Part shown: piece after piece, positions 25,397-33,949 of the stretch
How positions within the stretch are numbered: the stretch's first letter is position 1
How the letters are laid out: each line of letters starts with the position of its first letter
Assembly: GCF_019597925.1 (NCBI RefSeq)
Contig: NZ_CP080442.1
Location: forward strand, 661,001 to 725,000
Source: [Clostridium] scindens
GTDB lineage: Bacteria; Bacillota; Clostridia; Lachnospirales; Lachnospiraceae
DNA length: 64,000 nt
Direction: 5' to 3'
The notes under the pieces: model-generated
Databases searched by the model: none
Seen by the model: only the letters and a program-made list of their open reading frames with translations
Told to the model about the DNA's origin: nothing
Position numbers and translations under genes: made by a program

Positions 25397-25455
25397 GGAA
25401 CGAATCGTTTAATTCGTGTCAATTTGAGACGGTTGAACGCTTTCGTTCCTTTTTT
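25397..25455 (+). terminator. Terminator, possibly an attenuator, before the CooC/Hgd operon
   Basis: GGAACGAA (25397-25404) pairs with TTCGTTCC (25442-25449), then TTTTTT. The inner sequence can also form CGAAT/ATTCG, so alternative folds exist. It most simply ends the GGDEF/EAL transcript. The rest of 25329-25534 shows no gene. Confidence 0.65.
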
Positions 25456-25534
25456 GTGCAATTATTCCGTGATAGCATGAAAATAGAAGATAAATTCGGT
25501 GAATATGCTTAAAACAAAGACAAAGGGGGATGGA

Positions 25535-26248
25535 ATGGAACTATTTGACGCAATCATTCGAAGGACCAGAGAGTACTTGTCTGCGTACAGCCCTCGGCGA
25601 TACCCATATGACGCAAAGAAGTGCTGGAAGGAGACGGCATCCGGAGAAATGATCCTGCTTCGGGACGCTGCTTACGAACTTGGCGGAGGGAACTGCGAAT
25701 CGGTCAACTATACCTGCGCGACTTCAGACCAGGAATTACTTATGGAGAATGAGATCTTGCTGTTTGGAGAGGACCTTCCGGAGTTAAAGCAGGACACTTC
25801 CTTTGCGAGGATCGTATTCTTAAGGACGGACGCCGCGGATAACTTTGAGGGAGAGGATGAACTATATCGCTTTGTAAGGGAACTGGAATATGTCCGCTAC
25901 CATATTTTCCCCAAGGGGTATATGGTGCGGACATCAGCCAAGAGCAGCCGGGAGCAGGCAAGGGTCAGCAAGGATGCCATAGGGGCAGGAATCAATTTTG
26001 AGAGGCTTGGAAGCGCCTATATCAGGAAATATCTGAAGAATCCCAGGGTAAGGAATGTGCAGGTTCTGTTCCTGACGGGGATGAAGGAACTAGAGCCCTT
26101 TCTAAAAGAGGCGCAGCAAACGGATGCGGTCACGGGGGCGCTGAACCATATTTTGCAGGGAATGCCGATGAATTGCAAGACCTGCGATCTGAAGACAATC
26201 TGCGATGAAGTGGATGGGATGCGCTCGCTGCACCAGAAGAACAGGTAA
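25535..26248 (+). CDS. Unrecognised protein, possibly acetyl-CoA synthase/CODH-related
   Basis: 237 residues. I do not recognise it with certainty. The middle part ('RYHIFPKGYMVRTSAKSSREQARVSKDAIGAGINFERLGSAYIRKYLKNPRVRNVQVLFLTG') is reminiscent of a segment of the CO dehydrogenase/acetyl-CoA synthase beta subunit, and the C-terminus has 'CKTCDLKTICDEV', a possible metal or Fe-S ligand set. It is followed by a CooC-like nickel ATPase, which fits that reading. The start follows AGGGGGAT by a few bases. Position at the head of the Hgd-type operon suggests it belongs to the same complex or its maturation. Confidence 0.5.
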   Translation: MELFDAIIRRTREYLSAYSPRRYPYDAKKCWKETASGEMILLRDAAYELGGGNCESVNYTCATSDQELLMENEILLFGEDLPELKQDTSFARIVFLRTDAADNFEGEDELYRFVRELEYVRYHIFPKGYMVRTSAKSSREQARVSKDAIGAGINFERLGSAYIRKYLKNPRVRNVQVLFLTGMKELEPFLKEAQQTDAVTGALNHILQGMPMNCKTCDLKTICDEVDGMRSLHQKNR

Positions 26249-26280
26249 CAGAATGCCAAGAAAAGAAAAAGGAGAGAGCA

Positions 26281-27036
26281 ATGGAAGGAAATGCAAAGGT
26301 AATTGCCGTAACAGGAAAAGGAGGCGTAGGGAAGACCTCCCTTGCGGCGGGGATGGTACGCAGGCTTACGCAGAGATATCCAGACGCAAAGATCCTGGCG
26401 ATTGACGCAGACCCCGCTGTAGGGCTTGCGACTGCGCTGGATGCCAAGGTTAAGGAGACGCTGGATGATATCCGGCTGGAGATTACGCAAGGAGTCTCGG
26501 AAAAGTTAAAAGATACGCAGGATATCCTCTCAGAGGCCAGATTCCGCCTGCTGGACATGATGGATGAGGAAAAAGGATTCGCGTTTGTGGCGATCGGGAG
26601 GCCGGAATCATCGGGATGCTACTGTGCGATCAACTCCTACTTAAGAGACGTGATCTCCATGCTGGCAGGCCAGTTTGACTATGTGGTGATAGACGGGGAG
26701 GCTGGCATCGAGCAGGTGAACCGGCGGGTGATGGAACAAGTCACTCATCTTCTGCTGGTGACGGATCAGAGCAGAAAAGGCCTGCAGGTGATCCAGACGA
26801 TCAAGGACGTGGCAGACCGCCTGGTAATGTATGAGAGGCTGGGAGTAGCGGTAAACCGGATTACGCAGGATGTGATCCCTTTTGGAAACCCCTTCCCGGA
26901 TGCGCCATTTGTAGAGATCCGAAATGATGAAGCCCAGATTGTAAATGACATTCAGGGGAAAAGCGTGTTTGAACTTCCGGAGGAATGCGAACTTTTAAAA
27001 GGAGCGGACGGAATACTGGATGCATTGGGAATTTGA
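26281..27036 (+). CDS. cooC: CooC-like nickel-insertion / MinD-type ATPase
   Basis: 251 residues. Deviant Walker A 'VTGKGGVGKTSLAAGMVRRL' at residues ~9-28, switch region 'ILAIDADPAVGLATALD', and 'CYCAINSYLRD' with the CxC pair that CooC/AcsF proteins use to bind Ni at the dimer interface. In known systems these ATPases load nickel into CO dehydrogenase or acetyl-CoA synthase. No CODH catalytic gene is in the window; instead the neighbours are 2-hydroxyacyl-CoA dehydratase-like, so its client is unclear. Confidence 0.82.
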   Translation: MEGNAKVIAVTGKGGVGKTSLAAGMVRRLTQRYPDAKILAIDADPAVGLATALDAKVKETLDDIRLEITQGVSEKLKDTQDILSEARFRLLDMMDEEKGFAFVAIGRPESSGCYCAINSYLRDVISMLAGQFDYVVIDGEAGIEQVNRRVMEQVTHLLLVTDQSRKGLQVIQTIKDVADRLVMYERLGVAVNRITQDVIPFGNPFPDAPFVEIRNDEAQIVNDIQGKSVFELPEECELLKGADGILDALGI

Positions 27037-27053
27037 AAGGAGGCGGTAAGTCC

Positions 27054-28241
27054 ATGAAAGATTTGAAACATCTGTATGCTTTGGAACAGCAGTTGATGGA
27101 GTGTAACAATGATATGGTGAAAGAGGCCTGCGAAAACGGGAAGATTGCCGTGGGGGACGTCTGCAGCATGATCCCGGAAGTACTCTTGAACCTGCCCGGA
27201 TGCTTTTCCGTGCGTCTGCGCGCGCCGCGAACAGGCTCCATAGAGATCGGCACATACTACATGACCAGCCTTCTGTGCGAGTATTGCCGAGCCCTGGTGG
27301 AGCGGGCAGTGGAAGGGGACTATAATTTTCTGGACTGCATCATTGCCCCGGATGCCTGCGCGGCTATGAACCGGTGCGTGGAGAATATAGATCTTCTGAA
27401 AACTTGCGAAAAAGAGAAGTTCTTCATTACGTATTCGGATGTTCCCATGAAGTCGGATGAGACGGCGCTTAAGCATTATGTGAAACAGATGCGCCTAAGA
27501 GTGCTGGAGCCTCTTCATAACGTATATGGGATAGATATCTCGCAGGAAGCGCTTCTTAGCGCGGTCAGGCAGCACAATAGGGTATGCAGCCTGATCAATC
27601 AGCTGGGAGAATTCCGGAAGGAAGAGAAGCCCCGCATTACGGGATATGAGTTCTATCTCCTATGCCTGGCAACCTATTGCTGCCCGAAGGATGCGCTGAT
27701 ACCTATCCTGGAAGAGACGCTTGAGGAAGTCAAGGAACGCGAGCCGGACGAGGAGAAGCCATACCGCATCCGCGTGGTACTGGCCGGGTCTGAGATTGAC
27801 GACCTGGATTTTGTGAAACTGATTGAAGACAATGGGGCGATGGTGGTTGCAGACCGGCACTGCTTTGGCTCTTTCCCGGGAAGGGAAGAGATTAAAGTCC
27901 GGGAAGGGGAAGATCTGCTGACCCAGATCTGCCGCCACTATATGGTCACCGGGCAATGTCCGAGATTCATGAATACAGAAAAGATCGAAGAACGCAAGGA
28001 CTATGTTGACAGGCTGGCAAAGGAATACAAGGCGGACGGGATCATCTACGAGCAGATGAAGTTCTGCGACTATTGGGGCTATGAGAGGATGGTGGCCAGC
28101 CATATCATGCACGAAGAATATGGATATCCGGTGCTTTCCATCGACCGTCCTTATGTAGTAGGGAGTTCCGGGCAGCTGCGGACAAGAGTGCAGGCCTTTG
28201 TGGAAAGCGTAGAGATTAAAAAGATACAAGGAGGGAGATAG
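27054..28241 (+). CDS. 2-hydroxyacyl-CoA dehydratase / benzoyl-CoA reductase-type subunit (HgdB/BcrC-like)
   Basis: About 395 residues of the HgdB superfamily. Cysteines that would ligate a [4Fe-4S] or double-cubane cluster appear in 'LLCEYCRALVERA', 'CIIAPDACAAMNRCVE' and 'YEQMKFCDYWGYE'. 'YPVLSIDRPYV' at the C-terminus is typical of the fold. Start MKDLKHLY follows GGAGGCGG by 7 nt. It abuts the next gene and shares its operon with an ATP-dependent activator, so it probably performs a low-potential one-electron reduction or radical dehydration of a CoA or other substrate. Confidence 0.78.
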   Translation: MKDLKHLYALEQQLMECNNDMVKEACENGKIAVGDVCSMIPEVLLNLPGCFSVRLRAPRTGSIEIGTYYMTSLLCEYCRALVERAVEGDYNFLDCIIAPDACAAMNRCVENIDLLKTCEKEKFFITYSDVPMKSDETALKHYVKQMRLRVLEPLHNVYGIDISQEALLSAVRQHNRVCSLINQLGEFRKEEKPRITGYEFYLLCLATYCCPKDALIPILEETLEEVKEREPDEEKPYRIRVVLAGSEIDDLDFVKLIEDNGAMVVADRHCFGSFPGREEIKVREGEDLLTQICRHYMVTGQCPRFMNTEKIEERKDYVDRLAKEYKADGIIYEQMKFCDYWGYERMVASHIMHEEYGYPVLSIDRPYVVGSSGQLRTRVQAFVESVEIKKIQGGR

Positions 28242-29780
28242 ATGGGCAGAAAGATCAACAGTGAGAAGCTGGGCAGGCTCTACTGCGGCAAGAAGACCAA
28301 GAAGCGCCGGGAGTGGAGAGGGGTCTCAGATACCTGGTATGACTATACGCGCTGGGTCAGGAACTGGGCGGTGATGGCGAAGTTCATGGCAAAGCCAGCC
28401 AATCTGAAGGGATTCTTCCGTTACAGATGGATGGGCAATTATCTGGCAGTGCCGGATTTTGTGGATCGGCACACGGAAGGACTGAGAGGGCCTCAGCTTA
28501 GGATTGCCCATCAGGAGTTTGACTTTATCGTGGAACACGTATGCGATACCATAGGAAATCTGTTCCGGGCTGATCCAAAATGTGGAAATGATCAGGAGTT
28601 TAACAAGAAGATTGTGGTGTTTGATGAAAATATGATGTCCCAGATCATGAACGGATTCCCAAACCTTCACATGGTATGCCGGGAGATCCCGATTGTCTAC
28701 ACGCCTTCGACTGTAGCCCAGGATGGCGTCCTGCACTACATTGATGTGGCAGAAGAATTCGGGCTGCCTTCGGATGTATGCCCGATGCCAGCGGCCGAGC
28801 TGGGCTGCGCCATTGATGACGACTATCCGCTGGTAGGCGTATGTGCTGTCAACTGTAATACTACCTGTGACGGAAGCCTGATGGGAAATGGCGTGGAGGC
28901 GAGAAGATTCGGCATTCCTACTTTCCAGCTGGCAGTGCCGATCCGTCACATGCAGCAGAGCGTGCAGGAATACGGAGCGGAGGAGATTGCCAACTGCATC
29001 CGATTCATCGAAGAGCAGACCGGCGAGACGTTCGACTGGGATCATTACTTTCAGTGTATGGAGACATTTAATGAAGAGACCAAATTATTCCGGGAGTGGC
29101 TGGATCTTTCCAAGACGAACCGTCCGCAGGTCATCGGCAACAACGTAGCGCTTTACCGGGATGCCTACTACCAGGTGGGAGGAGGAAGAGACGCCCGTTT
29201 TCTGGAAAATGACAGAAAGATTACGGAACTGGCATATGAAGGATATGAGAAAAAGGTCTCCTGCGTGTCGGAAGTACGTCACCGGGCGGTACTGTGGGGC
29301 GTCCAGGCGCAATATTATACGGCATTTCCGATCTGGCTTCAGAACTGCTGGGGCATCCTGCCGCTGATCGACATGCTGAGCCTGACCTCTACGGAATTAT
29401 ATAGCACCACTGATCGGCAGCAGGCGCTGTATGATATGGCAGACTTATATATGAAGATGAACATGAGAAACCGCTCCAACGGAGGCTATGAAGTAGGCGT
29501 GGATGACCTGTGGCGCTTCTGTGAGGAATTCCATGCGGACATGGTCATCATGTATGAGCATATCGGGTGCAAGGCAATGGCTGGATATCATGGGATCTTC
29601 GAAGAACAGGCAAGAGAGAGAGGCCTTCATCTGATCTGGGTTACCCATGGCCTGATGGATCCAAGGAAAGCAAGCCGCAAGGACATGCGGGACGAGGTGA
29701 GCCGGTATATGAGAACCGTGCTGCAGGAAGAGCCGCTGGATCCGTCTCTGGAAGATTTCCCGGATGAGAATAACTGGTAG
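28242..29780 (+). CDS. 2-hydroxyacyl-CoA dehydratase / benzoyl-CoA reductase-type second subunit
   Basis: 512 residues, longer than typical (about 380-480). Family-like elements include 'PMPAAELGCAIDDDYPLVGVCAVNCNTTCDGSLMGNGVEARRFGIPTFQLAVPIRHM' (cluster cysteines and substrate loop) and 'VIMYEHIGCKAMAGYHGIFEEQARERGLHLIWVTHGLMDPRKASRKDMRDEVSRYM', like the end of HgdA/BcrB. An N-terminal basic extension of about 80 residues is unusual. It starts directly after the previous stop and should form a heterodimer with that product. Confidence 0.75.
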   Translation: MGRKINSEKLGRLYCGKKTKKRREWRGVSDTWYDYTRWVRNWAVMAKFMAKPANLKGFFRYRWMGNYLAVPDFVDRHTEGLRGPQLRIAHQEFDFIVEHVCDTIGNLFRADPKCGNDQEFNKKIVVFDENMMSQIMNGFPNLHMVCREIPIVYTPSTVAQDGVLHYIDVAEEFGLPSDVCPMPAAELGCAIDDDYPLVGVCAVNCNTTCDGSLMGNGVEARRFGIPTFQLAVPIRHMQQSVQEYGAEEIANCIRFIEEQTGETFDWDHYFQCMETFNEETKLFREWLDLSKTNRPQVIGNNVALYRDAYYQVGGGRDARFLENDRKITELAYEGYEKKVSCVSEVRHRAVLWGVQAQYYTAFPIWLQNCWGILPLIDMLSLTSTELYSTTDRQQALYDMADLYMKMNMRNRSNGGYEVGVDDLWRFCEEFHADMVIMYEHIGCKAMAGYHGIFEEQARERGLHLIWVTHGLMDPRKASRKDMRDEVSRYMRTVLQEEPLDPSLEDFPDENNW

Positions 29781-29797
29781 GAAGGAGTAAGAGGGCT

Positions 29798-30607
29798 ATG
29801 AAGAGATATTTTGGCGGATGTGATGTGGGGTCTACCTATACGAAATGCGTGATCCTTGATGAGGAAGGAAAGATGGCAGCCCATACCACGATAAAGAGCA
29901 AGATGAATTCAGAGAAAAGCGCCAGGACTGCTATGGAGGAGACGCTCAGACAGATTCCCGGACTTGATACCCCGGAGGATCTGGAGTATCTGATCGGTAC
30001 CGGCTATGGAAGGAACAAGGTGCCGTTCGCGCAGGAAAATATAAGCGAGATCAGCTGCCATGCCATGGGCGTTCATGTGACGGATCCAAAAGTAAGATCC
30101 ATCATTGATATTGGCGGGCAGGATATAAAGGGAATCGCGATCGATACAGATGGCACGGTGAAGAACTTTGCCATGAACGATAAGTGCGCAGCAGGAACCG
30201 GGCGCTTCTATGAGACCATGGCAGGCGCGTTTGAGATGTCGCTTCCGGAATTTTCCAAACTGTCCCTGACTGCTAAGAATGTCATTCCGATTACAGCGCA
30301 GTGCACGGTGTTTGCGGAGAGCGAAGTCATCACGCTGGTGGGCGAGGGCAAGCCCATGGATGAGATCGCGGCGGGAATCCAAAGATCGGTGGCTAAAAGG
30401 TGCTTTGTGATGGCGAAAAAAGCCGGCGCTACAGACAGTGTCACGCTGACCGGAGGGTGTGCCAAGAATGAAGGGCTTAAGAAGGCCATCCAGCAGGTGC
30501 TGAAGCTGAAGGTGGTGGATCTGGGCACAGACCCGCAGTTGATGGGGGCCTTAGGCGCGGCCGAGTATGCAAGGCAGAAAGGCCTGGCAAAACGAAAGGG
30601 GAGGTAA
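29798..30607 (+). CDS. BadF/HgdC-type ATP-dependent reductive activator
   Basis: 269 residues, the usual length. ASKHA-fold ATP site 'FGGCDVGSTYTKCVILDEEGK', 'IIDIGGQDIKGI', and 'NDKCAAGTGRFYETMAGAFEM' whose Cys, with 'TAQCTVFAESE', holds the [4Fe-4S] cluster bridging the homodimer. 'VTLTGGCAKNEGLKKAI' completes the fold. Family members hydrolyse ATP to inject a very low-potential electron into the HgdB-type partner. The gene lies 17 nt after its presumed partner. Confidence 0.92.
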   Translation: MKRYFGGCDVGSTYTKCVILDEEGKMAAHTTIKSKMNSEKSARTAMEETLRQIPGLDTPEDLEYLIGTGYGRNKVPFAQENISEISCHAMGVHVTDPKVRSIIDIGGQDIKGIAIDTDGTVKNFAMNDKCAAGTGRFYETMAGAFEMSLPEFSKLSLTAKNVIPITAQCTVFAESEVITLVGEGKPMDEIAAGIQRSVAKRCFVMAKKAGATDSVTLTGGCAKNEGLKKAIQQVLKLKVVDLGTDPQLMGALGAAEYARQKGLAKRKGR

Positions 30608-30609
30608 GG

Positions 30610-30780
30610 ATGAAAGAACGTATTTGGAAGATCGCAAAGACGTTAACCATCGTTTCGGCTGTACTGTTCGTACTTAGCCTGATCGTGTATTTTTTTAATC
30701 TGGATATGAAGCTGGCGGCCCAGATGCAGAAGGCGATGGACATGGTATATGACAGACGCAAGAGGGACCGCAGGCTGTAG
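30610..30780 (+). CDS. Small single-pass membrane protein
   Basis: A 56-residue ORF in the gap between the activator and the flavoprotein: MKERIWKIAKTLTIV... One hydrophobic helix (about residues 13-31), then an amphipathic and strongly basic tail ending DRRKRDRRL. GAGGTAAGG precedes the ATG. The cluster is otherwise made of soluble proteins, so it could anchor the complex at the membrane (inference). No family is recognised. Confidence 0.6.
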   Translation: MKERIWKIAKTLTIVSAVLFVLSLIVYFFNLDMKLAAQMQKAMDMVYDRRKRDRRL

Positions 30781-30821
30781 ATGGCTGCCAGGATGGCATG
30801 CGGACAGGAAGGAGTGAAGAT

Positions 30822-33530
30822 ATGAGACCGCTGATAATGAAACTTGCGACGAAGATAAGCGTGGAGGCCAAATCCTATACGGGCATCACGGTCAATGACC
30901 CGGAATACCGGATTCTGGAACCGGTGGTGACCGACGAGATGGCAGAGGTGGCGCTTGCCGCGAAAGTCCGCAAGAATATGACTGCCCAGGAAATTGCGAA
31001 ACGATGCAAAAAGCCGCTGGAGGAGACGAAGAAGCTTCTCTGGGATCTGGCTGTTGCAGGCGTCATGCGCGTACATAGTGAAAATGGCACGGACTACTAT
31101 ATGCTGCCAATCTGGGTGCCGGGCATCATGGAGATGATGGTGGCCAATAAAGAGCAGGCAGAGAAATATCCGGTGATGGCAGAGTGCTTCGAGGAGTATA
31201 CTCGCAGGAGGACCCGGCTGCTTGGCCCCAATGTCCCTGTAGGAAAGGGGCTGATGCGCGTCATTCCGGTGGAAGAGGCGATTGACGGGGAGAATCATGC
31301 CGCCAGCTACGAGGAAGTATCTACCTATATCGAGAATGCGTGGAGGCTGTGCGTGTCCGACTGTACGTGCCGCCGTTCCCGCCGCCTTATGGGAGAGGGA
31401 TGCGGGCATCTGGAAAAGGATATGTGCATCCAGCTGGATGAAGGCGCCGATTACTTCATCCGTACCGGCGTAGGACGGGAGATCACGAAGGAAGAGGCCT
31501 ATGAAATCCTGAAGCGTGCGGAAGAAAACGGACTGGTGCATGAGATACAGAACCTGGATGGAGAAGGGAAGACGGTGGCGATCTGCAACTGCTGCAGTTG
31601 CTCCTGCTTCTCCCTCAGAGTCGGAAAGTATTACATGTCTCCGGACTTCAACCGTTCCAACTATGTCTCCAGCATAGACGCAGAAAAGTGCGTGGCATGC
31701 GGCCAGTGCGTGGAGAACTGTCAGGTAAATGCCTTGCACCTGGGAAGAAAACTGTGCGCAAAAACTCCGGTCCCGGAAAAGGAAAAAGATACGCCTCATG
31801 ACCACGTATGGATGCTGGATAAGAAGCGGTGGAATCCCCAGTTCCGGTACAATCGGGATGAGATAGACGAGAATGGAACCGCGCCTTGCAAGACCAACTG
31901 TCCGGCACACATCGCGGTACAGGGATATATCAAACTTGCGGCCCAGGGAAAATACAGGGATGCCTTGGAATTGATCAAGAAGAACAATCCATTCCCGGCT
32001 GTCTGCGGACACATCTGTAACCGCCGGTGCGAGGATGCCTGTTCCCGTGCCGATGTGGATGAGCCGGTTGCCATTGATGAGATTAAGAAGTTCATCGCCG
32101 AGCAGGAACTAAGGGAAGAGAACCGCTATGTTCCTAAGATGCAGAATCCCCAAGGGGAAAAGTATGGCAGGAAGATTGCCGTCGTAGGCGGCGGCCCCGG
32201 CGGATTAAGCTGCGCGTTCTATCTGCAGCAGCGGGGGTATGACGTCACCGTCTTTGAGAAAAACGACAGGCCCGGAGGCATGCTGGTCTTTGGAATACCG
32301 GCATTTCGCCTGGAAAAGGACATAGTAGAAACTGAGATCGAGGTGCTTCGTCAGATGGGAGTAGAGTTCCGGACGAATACGGAAGTGGGGAAGGATATCA
32401 CCATCCGTGAACTGCGAATGCAGGGATATGAGGCATTCTACCTGGCCATTGGGGCACAGGGAGGTAGAAGGCTTGGCGTGGAAGGCGAGGATGCATCCGG
32501 CGTATTATCAGGCGTAGAATTCTTACGGAAGATGAATCTTCATGAGGCTTTGAAACTGGAAGGCAGGACCGTCGTCGTAGGCGGAGGGAATGTAGCCATC
32601 GACGTGGCGCGCACCGCCGTCCGTGCTGGAAGCAGCGAGGTGGGGCTCTACTGCCTGGAAAGTGAAAAAGAGATGCCCGCGCAGGAAGAAGAGCAGCAAG
32701 AGGCAAAAGAAGAGGGAGTCTCCCTGAATCACGGATGGGGACCGAAGCGGATCCTGGCGGAAGACGGCAAGGTAAAGGGAATCGAATTCAAGAGGTGTAC
32801 CCGCGTATTCGATGAAGAGCACCGATTTCATCCACAGTATGATGAAGCAGATACGGTCATCGTGGAATGCGACAATATACTGGTGTCTATCGGACAGTCC
32901 ATCCAGTGGGGAACCATGCTGGACGGCACGCGGGTAAGAGTGAGGCGTAACCAGGCTGCGATGGCGGATGAGAAGACATACCAGACGGGAGAGCCAGACA
33001 TATTTGTAGGAGGAGATGCCTATACAGGGCCGAAGTTTGCCATAGACGCCATAGCCGCAGGAAAAGAGGCGGCAGAATCTATCCATCGGTATGTACAGCC
33101 CGGACAGAGTCTGCTGATCGGCCGTCCGGCGGGCAAGTACCATGAACTGGATAAGGAAAATGTGGACTGGGATAGTTTTGACCATACGCCAAGACAGCAG
33201 CCGAAGAAGCCGGATCCGGCCAAGGCGAAGGAAACAATGCGGGATCTGCGGGGGACATTTACGGAAGAACAGGTAAAAAAGGAGACGGAACGATGTCTTG
33301 GATGCGGAGCAACCGTGGTGGACCAGAATATATGCGTGGGCTGCGGCATATGCACGACCAAATGCAAGTTTGACGCAGTGCATCTGGAACGCCGTTATGA
33401 CGCCCATGAAGTTCCATATGAGAAACTGATTGTAAACCACATGGCGCCGACTTTGATGAAGCGGGGAGCAAAGATCGCGGCCAGGAAGGCCAAGGACATC
33501 ACGCTTAGCAGAAAGAGAAGGCAGAATTGA
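30822..33530 (+). CDS. Multidomain Fe-S / FAD NAD(P)-dependent oxidoreductase (GltD-like)
   Basis: About 902 residues. Residues ~1-110: winged-helix-like; 170-280: cysteine-rich ('CVSDCTCRRSRRLMGEGCG', 'CNCCSCSCF'); ~295: ferredoxin 'CVACGQCVENC'; ~350-430: GltD-type Fe-S domain ('CKTNCPAHIAVQGYI', 'CGHICNRRCEDAC'); 445-770: FAD and NAD(P) Rossmann domains ('AVVGGGPGGLSCAFYL', 'VVVGGGNVAIDVART', 'IFVGGDAYTGPKFAIDAIAAGKEAA'); C-terminal ferredoxin 'CVGCGICTTKC'. It probably supplies electrons from NAD(P)H to the activator/reductase pair. SD AGGAAGGAG precedes ATG 30822. Confidence 0.87.
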   Translation: MRPLIMKLATKISVEAKSYTGITVNDPEYRILEPVVTDEMAEVALAAKVRKNMTAQEIAKRCKKPLEETKKLLWDLAVAGVMRVHSENGTDYYMLPIWVPGIMEMMVANKEQAEKYPVMAECFEEYTRRRTRLLGPNVPVGKGLMRVIPVEEAIDGENHAASYEEVSTYIENAWRLCVSDCTCRRSRRLMGEGCGHLEKDMCIQLDEGADYFIRTGVGREITKEEAYEILKRAEENGLVHEIQNLDGEGKTVAICNCCSCSCFSLRVGKYYMSPDFNRSNYVSSIDAEKCVACGQCVENCQVNALHLGRKLCAKTPVPEKEKDTPHDHVWMLDKKRWNPQFRYNRDEIDENGTAPCKTNCPAHIAVQGYIKLAAQGKYRDALELIKKNNPFPAVCGHICNRRCEDACSRADVDEPVAIDEIKKFIAEQELREENRYVPKMQNPQGEKYGRKIAVVGGGPGGLSCAFYLQQRGYDVTVFEKNDRPGGMLVFGIPAFRLEKDIVETEIEVLRQMGVEFRTNTEVGKDITIRELRMQGYEAFYLAIGAQGGRRLGVEGEDASGVLSGVEFLRKMNLHEALKLEGRTVVVGGGNVAIDVARTAVRAGSSEVGLYCLESEKEMPAQEEEQQEAKEEGVSLNHGWGPKRILAEDGKVKGIEFKRCTRVFDEEHRFHPQYDEADTVIVECDNILVSIGQSIQWGTMLDGTRVRVRRNQAAMADEKTYQTGEPDIFVGGDAYTGPKFAIDAIAAGKEAAESIHRYVQPGQSLLIGRPAGKYHELDKENVDWDSFDHTPRQQPKKPDPAKAKETMRDLRGTFTEEQVKKETERCLGCGATVVDQNICVGCGICTTKCKFDAVHLERRYDAHEVPYEKLIVNHMAPTLMKRGAKIAARKAKDITLSRKRRQN

Positions 33531-33542
33531 AGGTAGAGGCAT

Positions 33543-33896
33543 ATGCATGAACTTGGAATCGTATTTAGCGTAGCGGATAAGGTGCTGGAAATCGCCAGGG
33601 ACAATGACCTTACAGAGATTGTGGCCATTACCATGCAGATTGGGGAGATCAGTTCCGTGATTCCGGATTATCTTAAGAAATGCTTTCCGGCGGCTGTGGA
33701 GAGAAGCCCGCTTTTTGAGCATACAGAACTGAAGATCGAGATTCTTCCTGCCAGGTATCTGTGCCACAGCTGCGGAGAATCCTTCAGTCTGGCACAGTTC
33801 AAAGAAAGCGGCGGCTGTCCGGCCTGTAGGGAGCAGGATTTTCTGGAACTTCTGACCGGGCGGGAGTGTTTTATAAAGAATATAGAAGCATATTGA
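33543..33896 (+). CDS. hypA: HypA-like nickel/zinc metallochaperone
   Basis: 117 residues, full HypA length. Starts MHELGIVFS; the MHE N-terminus is the nickel-binding motif of HypA. The zinc ribbon has 'CHSCGESF' and 'CPACREQ'. HypA normally delivers Ni to [NiFe]-hydrogenase, but no hydrogenase gene is here. With the CooC-like ATPase at the other end of the operon, it suggests a nickel-containing component in this system. Confidence 0.87.
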   Translation: MHELGIVFSVADKVLEIARDNDLTEIVAITMQIGEISSVIPDYLKKCFPAAVERSPLFEHTELKIEILPARYLCHSCGESFSLAQFKESGGCPACREQDFLELLTGRECFIKNIEAY

Positions 33897-33905
33897 TCAG
33901 ATTTT

Positions 33906-33948
33906 AAGAGCGGCACGACATCTTAGGATGCCAGGCCGCTCTTTCTTA
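33906..33948. terminator. Bidirectional terminator between hypA-like and TetR genes
   Basis: AAGAGCGGC (33906-33914) pairs with GCCGCTCTT (33935-33943). T-rich tails lie on both sides. Confidence 0.8.
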
Positions 33949-33949
33949 G

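Noticed and set aside
30477..33767. Long minus-strand ORFs (511 and 414 codons) opposite the activator and flavoprotein genes
   Set aside because: They lie entirely antisense to well-supported genes, have low-complexity His/Arg/Pro-rich composition and no ribosome sites; they are shadows of codon bias.
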